Positions 4,439 through 6,704 of a stretch of 6,704 nucleotides of DNA are shown piece by piece. Under the pieces are notes generated by a model, which was given only the letters and a program-made list of their open reading frames with translations, did no database searches and had not been told where the DNA came from. The stretch spans positions 1-6,704 of the forward strand of contig JBJOHK010000057.1 of NCBI GenBank assembly GCA_046047755.1, written 5' to 3'. Made by a program: the position numbers and the translations under genes. How positions within the stretch are numbered: the first letter of the stretch is position 1; the number at the start of each line of letters is the position of its first letter. Origin of the DNA: JALRLA01 sp046047755 (GTDB taxonomy: Bacteria > Bacteroidota > Bacteroidia > NS11-12g > UBA955).

Positions 4439-5980
4439 ATGCCACAGCGCCTTCAACTCGTGTTTAACCCAAAGCAAGCTGCCGATGAAGATTTGGTGCG
4501 CATGCAATTCTTGCACAAGGCTGGTTTACCCATGGGGGAGGTGCTGCGCATTAAGGAATCAATCGACTCGCGCAGCCGTCAACCTAAGGTGATTATCAGC
4601 GCCGACGTCTATGCCTCCCATGAAAAAGTGCAGAACGAAGAAGGATTTCGTCTGCAGAATGTGAGCGCGGCTCCCGAAGTGCACATCATTGGGGCTGGTC
4701 CCGCTGGCCTTTATGCTGCATTGGCTTTGATTGAGCAGGGTTTTAAGCCTGTGCTTTTGGAACGAGGCAAAGATGTCAAACGCCGCCGTCGTGATTTGGC
4801 GCAGCTCAACCGTACGGGAGAGGTCGACCCCAATAGCAATTATTGCTTCGGTGAAGGCGGTGCAGGAACATACAGCGATGGAAAATTGTACACCCGCAGC
4901 ACCAAACGAGGCCCTGTTTCCAAGGTGCTTCGAAGCCTGATAGAACACGGGGCTCCCGAATCGATTCAGTGGTTGGCCCATCCGCACATTGGCACGAACA
5001 AGTTGCCGCAGTTGGTCGAAAGCCTTCGTGAAAGCATACTATCAGCTGGAGGAGAGGTGCTTTTCGATTCTCAAGTCGTGGACATGGAAGTAGAATTCGG
5101 CCAAGTGGTGTCTCTTTCCCTTTCTAATGCAGCAAAAATGCCCGTTAAGAAAGTTATTCTGGCTACTGGCCATTCGGCCCGCGATATTTTTGAATTACTT
5201 CATCGTAAAGGAATAGCCATTGAAGCCAAGCCCTTTGCTTTGGGTGTGCGTCTAGAGCACAGTCAAGAAACCATTGATCAAATACAATACAAATGCGATC
5301 TGCGTGGACCCTATCTGCCGCCAAGTTCCTACAGCCTAGTTGAACAAGTCAATGGCCGTGGCGTGTTTTCCTTCTGCATGTGCCCGGGTGGTATAATAGC
5401 TCCCGCGGCAACGGCCTCTGGGGAAGTGGTGGTCAACGGATGGAGCCCTAGCAAGCGCAATAACCCCTTTGCGAATTCGGGGTTTGTGGTCTCGGTTGAT
5501 GAGAAGGATTTTACCCCCTTTGCGTCTGAGGGCCCATTGAGCGGCTTGGCCTATCAAGCCCAGGTTGAACGGGCTTGTTTTGAGTTAACGGGTTCGATTC
5601 AAGCTCCGGCTCAGCGTATTGAAGATTTCATTCAGCAGAAGCGAAGTGCAGATTTGCCACCCCATTCCTATATACCGGGTTTGCAATCGCATGATTTGAA
5701 CCAGGTGCTTCCCTCAGCCATTCATGAACGCATTCGTGCGGCATTGGTTCAGCTGGGTCAGAAAATGCCCGCCTTTCGAACCAATCAAGCCATTCTTGTC
5801 GCCGTTGAAAGTCGCACATCTTCGCCAGTTCGCATTCCCCGCGATGCTGAAAAACTGAGCCATCCGGGCATAGAAAACTTTTATCCCTGTGGGGAAGGGG
5901 CGGGTTATGCGGGTGGCATCATGAGTGCCGCTTTGGATGGTATTCGCGTGGCGGGTGCTGTTAGCTCATCATCGAATTGA
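4439..5980 (+). CDS. FAD-dependent oxidoreductase (COG2509-type)
   Basis: This 513-aa flavoprotein belongs to the NAD(P)/FAD-dependent dehydrogenase group, whose substrate is not known. A short N-terminal domain (about 1-75, with IKESIDSRSR at 38-47) precedes the Rossmann fold: HIIGAGPAGLYAALAL (82-97, GxGxxG at 85-90) and the ribose-binding LLERG (106-110). Family marks follow: NYCFGEGGAGTYSDGKLYTR (134-153), ATGHSARD (242-249), FCMCPGG (312-318), ESRTSSPVRIPRD (457-469) and the C-terminal FAD loop YPCGEGAGYAGGIMSAALDG (482-501). No signal peptide or membrane helix is seen, so it is cytoplasmic. The frame is open back to 4313, but that would overlap trpS and add 42 residues of no recognisable character. 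Start 4439 fits the family N-terminus and the TACCTTTG box. It is transcribed divergently from trpS. Confidence 0.93.
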   Translation: MPQRLQLVFNPKQAADEDLVRMQFLHKAGLPMGEVLRIKESIDSRSRQPKVIISADVYASHEKVQNEEGFRLQNVSAAPEVHIIGAGPAGLYAALALIEQGFKPVLLERGKDVKRRRRDLAQLNRTGEVDPNSNYCFGEGGAGTYSDGKLYTRSTKRGPVSKVLRSLIEHGAPESIQWLAHPHIGTNKLPQLVESLRESILSAGGEVLFDSQVVDMEVEFGQVVSLSLSNAAKMPVKKVILATGHSARDIFELLHRKGIAIEAKPFALGVRLEHSQETIDQIQYKCDLRGPYLPPSSYSLVEQVNGRGVFSFCMCPGGIIAPAATASGEVVVNGWSPSKRNNPFANSGFVVSVDEKDFTPFASEGPLSGLAYQAQVERACFELTGSIQAPAQRIEDFIQQKRSADLPPHSYIPGLQSHDLNQVLPSAIHERIRAALVQLGQKMPAFRTNQAILVAVESRTSSPVRIPRDAEKLSHPGIENFYPCGEGAGYAGGIMSAALDGIRVAGAVSSSSN

Positions 5981-5988
5981 GTTTTTTT
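5965..5988 (+). terminator. Weak candidate terminator after the FAD oxidoreductase gene
   Basis: CTCA (5965-5968) and TGAG (5978-5981) can pair across a nine-base loop and are followed by seven Ts (5982-5988). The stem is only 4 bp and overlaps the stop codon, so it would be a poor intrinsic terminator. The T-run directly after the gene is the main argument. Confidence 0.25.
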
Positions 5989-6297
5989 AGAATCCAGGTT
6001 CGCGGCGGCTATAGTTGCTATGTTTTTTAATAACTGAGTAGTTAAAACTATTCATTTTGATCGATTTATTAAACTTTTTTGCTCGAATAGAGTGATTAAT
6101 TAGAGTTGTTTGTTGTTTAATTATTGGTGTTTTTAACTCGTGTAAAAAAACCTTAAAAAGATGCTGGAATGATTGATAAAGTTAGTGTTTCTGTGCGTTT
6201 GCTGTTCTATTATTGATTTTAATAAATACACCAAAAATCAAATATTCAGTTAAAGAATTAAAAAAAATTATCAGAACTAAACATTATCAATCAAACG
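5981..6297. other. AT-rich 317-bp intergenic region
   Basis: No credible reading frame or RNA gene is visible here. The base composition is clearly more AT-rich than the genes on both sides, with many A and T runs. A candidate + strand promoter is TTG (6173-6175), 18 nt, then TGCGTTTG (6194-6201, one mismatch to TAnnTTTG). It would leave a leader of about 90 nt before the ATG at 6298. TAATTA occurs twice as an inverted pair (6097-6102 and 6118-6123). The region probably carries regulation of the secreted-protein gene. Confidence 0.6.
6173..6201 (+). promoter_or_regulatory. Candidate promoter of the secreted protein gene
   Basis: TTG at 6173-6175 and TGCGTTTG at 6194-6201 are separated by 18 nt, within the range of Bacteroidota promoters. 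The -7 box has G in place of the conserved A. It is the best match I found in the intergenic region, but such short patterns also occur by chance. Confidence 0.3.
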
Positions 6298-6704
6298 ATG
6301 AAAACACAATTACATCAAATTAAAAAATCAATGAGCCGACTGCTCGCCTTTGTTGGGGTGGGTTTGTTGTCAATGTCTTCGGCATGGGCTCAATTGAGTG
6401 GTAGTAGCTACACCATTAACAACGCTGCTGCCGCCAGTTCAACGAACTTTACCTCTTGGGCTTCTTTTGTGAGCACCTTGAATGCCAGTGGTGTCAGCGG
6501 CCCTGTTACCGTTACGGTTCAAACCAACGAAACGGTTAGCAGCCAAATCGCTTTTGGCGTCATTTCTGGTGCAAGTTCTACTAACACCATTAGCATCAAT
6601 GGTAATGGCAAAACCTTGGGTGTGACCTGTAACTATGCCGCTGTATTGTTCAACGGTACCGATTACTTGAGCATCAAAGATTTGACCATCCAGCAAAACA
6701 GCAC
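6298..6704 (+). CDS. Secreted beta-helix-like surface protein, 5' part only
   Basis: An open frame of 135 codons runs from the ATG at 6298 past the window end, so the 3' part is missing. Residues 1-31 form a Sec signal peptide: a basic start with two Lys-Lys/Arg patches (MKTQLHQIKKSMSR), a hydrophobic core (LLAFVGVGLLSM) and a SAWA-Q cleavage site. An internal ATG (codon 12) would also give a signal peptide. The mature start is rich in Ser, Thr, Asn, Ala and Gly. It shows features common at the start of large Bacteroidota surface proteins: YTIN (38-41), a short NF.SW..FVSTLN segment, GVSGPVTVTV (69-78), GASSTNTISING (98-109) and LFNGTDYLSIKDLTI (118-132). This alternating pattern suggests a right-handed beta-helix. 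Type IX secretion is plausible, but the C-terminal sorting domain would lie outside the window. Confidence 0.8.
   Translation, partial: MKTQLHQIKKSMSRLLAFVGVGLLSMSSAWAQLSGSSYTINNAAAASSTNFTSWASFVSTLNASGVSGPVTVTVQTNETVSSQIAFGVISGASSTNTISINGNGKTLGVTCNYAAVLFNGTDYLSIKDLTIQQNS

Noticed and set aside
4559..4987. - strand frame of 142 codons inside the FAD oxidoreductase gene
   Set aside because: The + strand frame has all the family motifs throughout this span; the antisense product has no recognisable features.
5981..6297. Riboswitch or small RNA in the AT-rich region
   Set aside because: I see no conserved riboswitch core and no stable GC-containing hairpin followed by a T-run.
6439..6696. - strand frame of 85 codons at the right end
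   Set aside because: It is antisense to the secreted-protein frame, which has a signal peptide and family-like composition.

Overview
The window looks like a chromosomal segment of a Bacteroidota bacterium, most likely of the Flavobacteriales type. I infer this from the protein families, from start sites without Shine-Dalgarno sequences, from Bacteroidota-type -7 boxes (TAnnTTTG) placed right against start codons, and from a secreted beta-helix-like protein of the kind common in this phylum. The genus cannot be read from the sequence.

Left end (1-411): a gene-free stretch carries two nearly identical 161-bp direct repeats with a 178-bp period. Each contains a + strand hairpin with a T-run, a 12-bp palindrome, a - strand intrinsic terminator and the last 16 nt of a tRNA-Ser gene. 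The right-hand copy is continuous with an intact - strand tRNA-Ser(GGA). The left-hand copy ends in what looks like a gutted tRNA remnant.

Middle (448-4338): five genes all lie on the - strand and read leftwards in this order. They are trpS (tryptophanyl-tRNA synthetase), a membrane-anchored family 2 glycosyltransferase, a family 4-like glycosyltransferase, a small Arg-rich protein with a signal peptide, and a PhnB-like VOC protein. The first three are tightly packed: a 9-nt gap, then a 4-nt ATGA overlap. They probably form one transcript. The last two sit after a 53-nt gap with a candidate promoter, and tRNA-Ser and its terminator close the run. The two glycosyltransferases are probably a functional pair in surface glycan or glycolipid synthesis, with trpS as an unrelated housekeeping passenger.

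Right part (4439-6704): a divergent gene encodes a COG2509-type FAD-dependent oxidoreductase. It is separated from trpS by 100 bp, with a -7-like box only 4-6 nt from each start codon, which suggests leaderless or nearly leaderless mRNAs. A 317-bp AT-rich intergenic region follows. The 5' end of a secreted, probably cell-surface, beta-helix-like protein then runs off the window.

No CRISPR array, transposase, integrase or defence system is visible. The most unusual structure is the tRNA-Ser-tail/terminator tandem duplication. The rest is mostly ordinary core genome.
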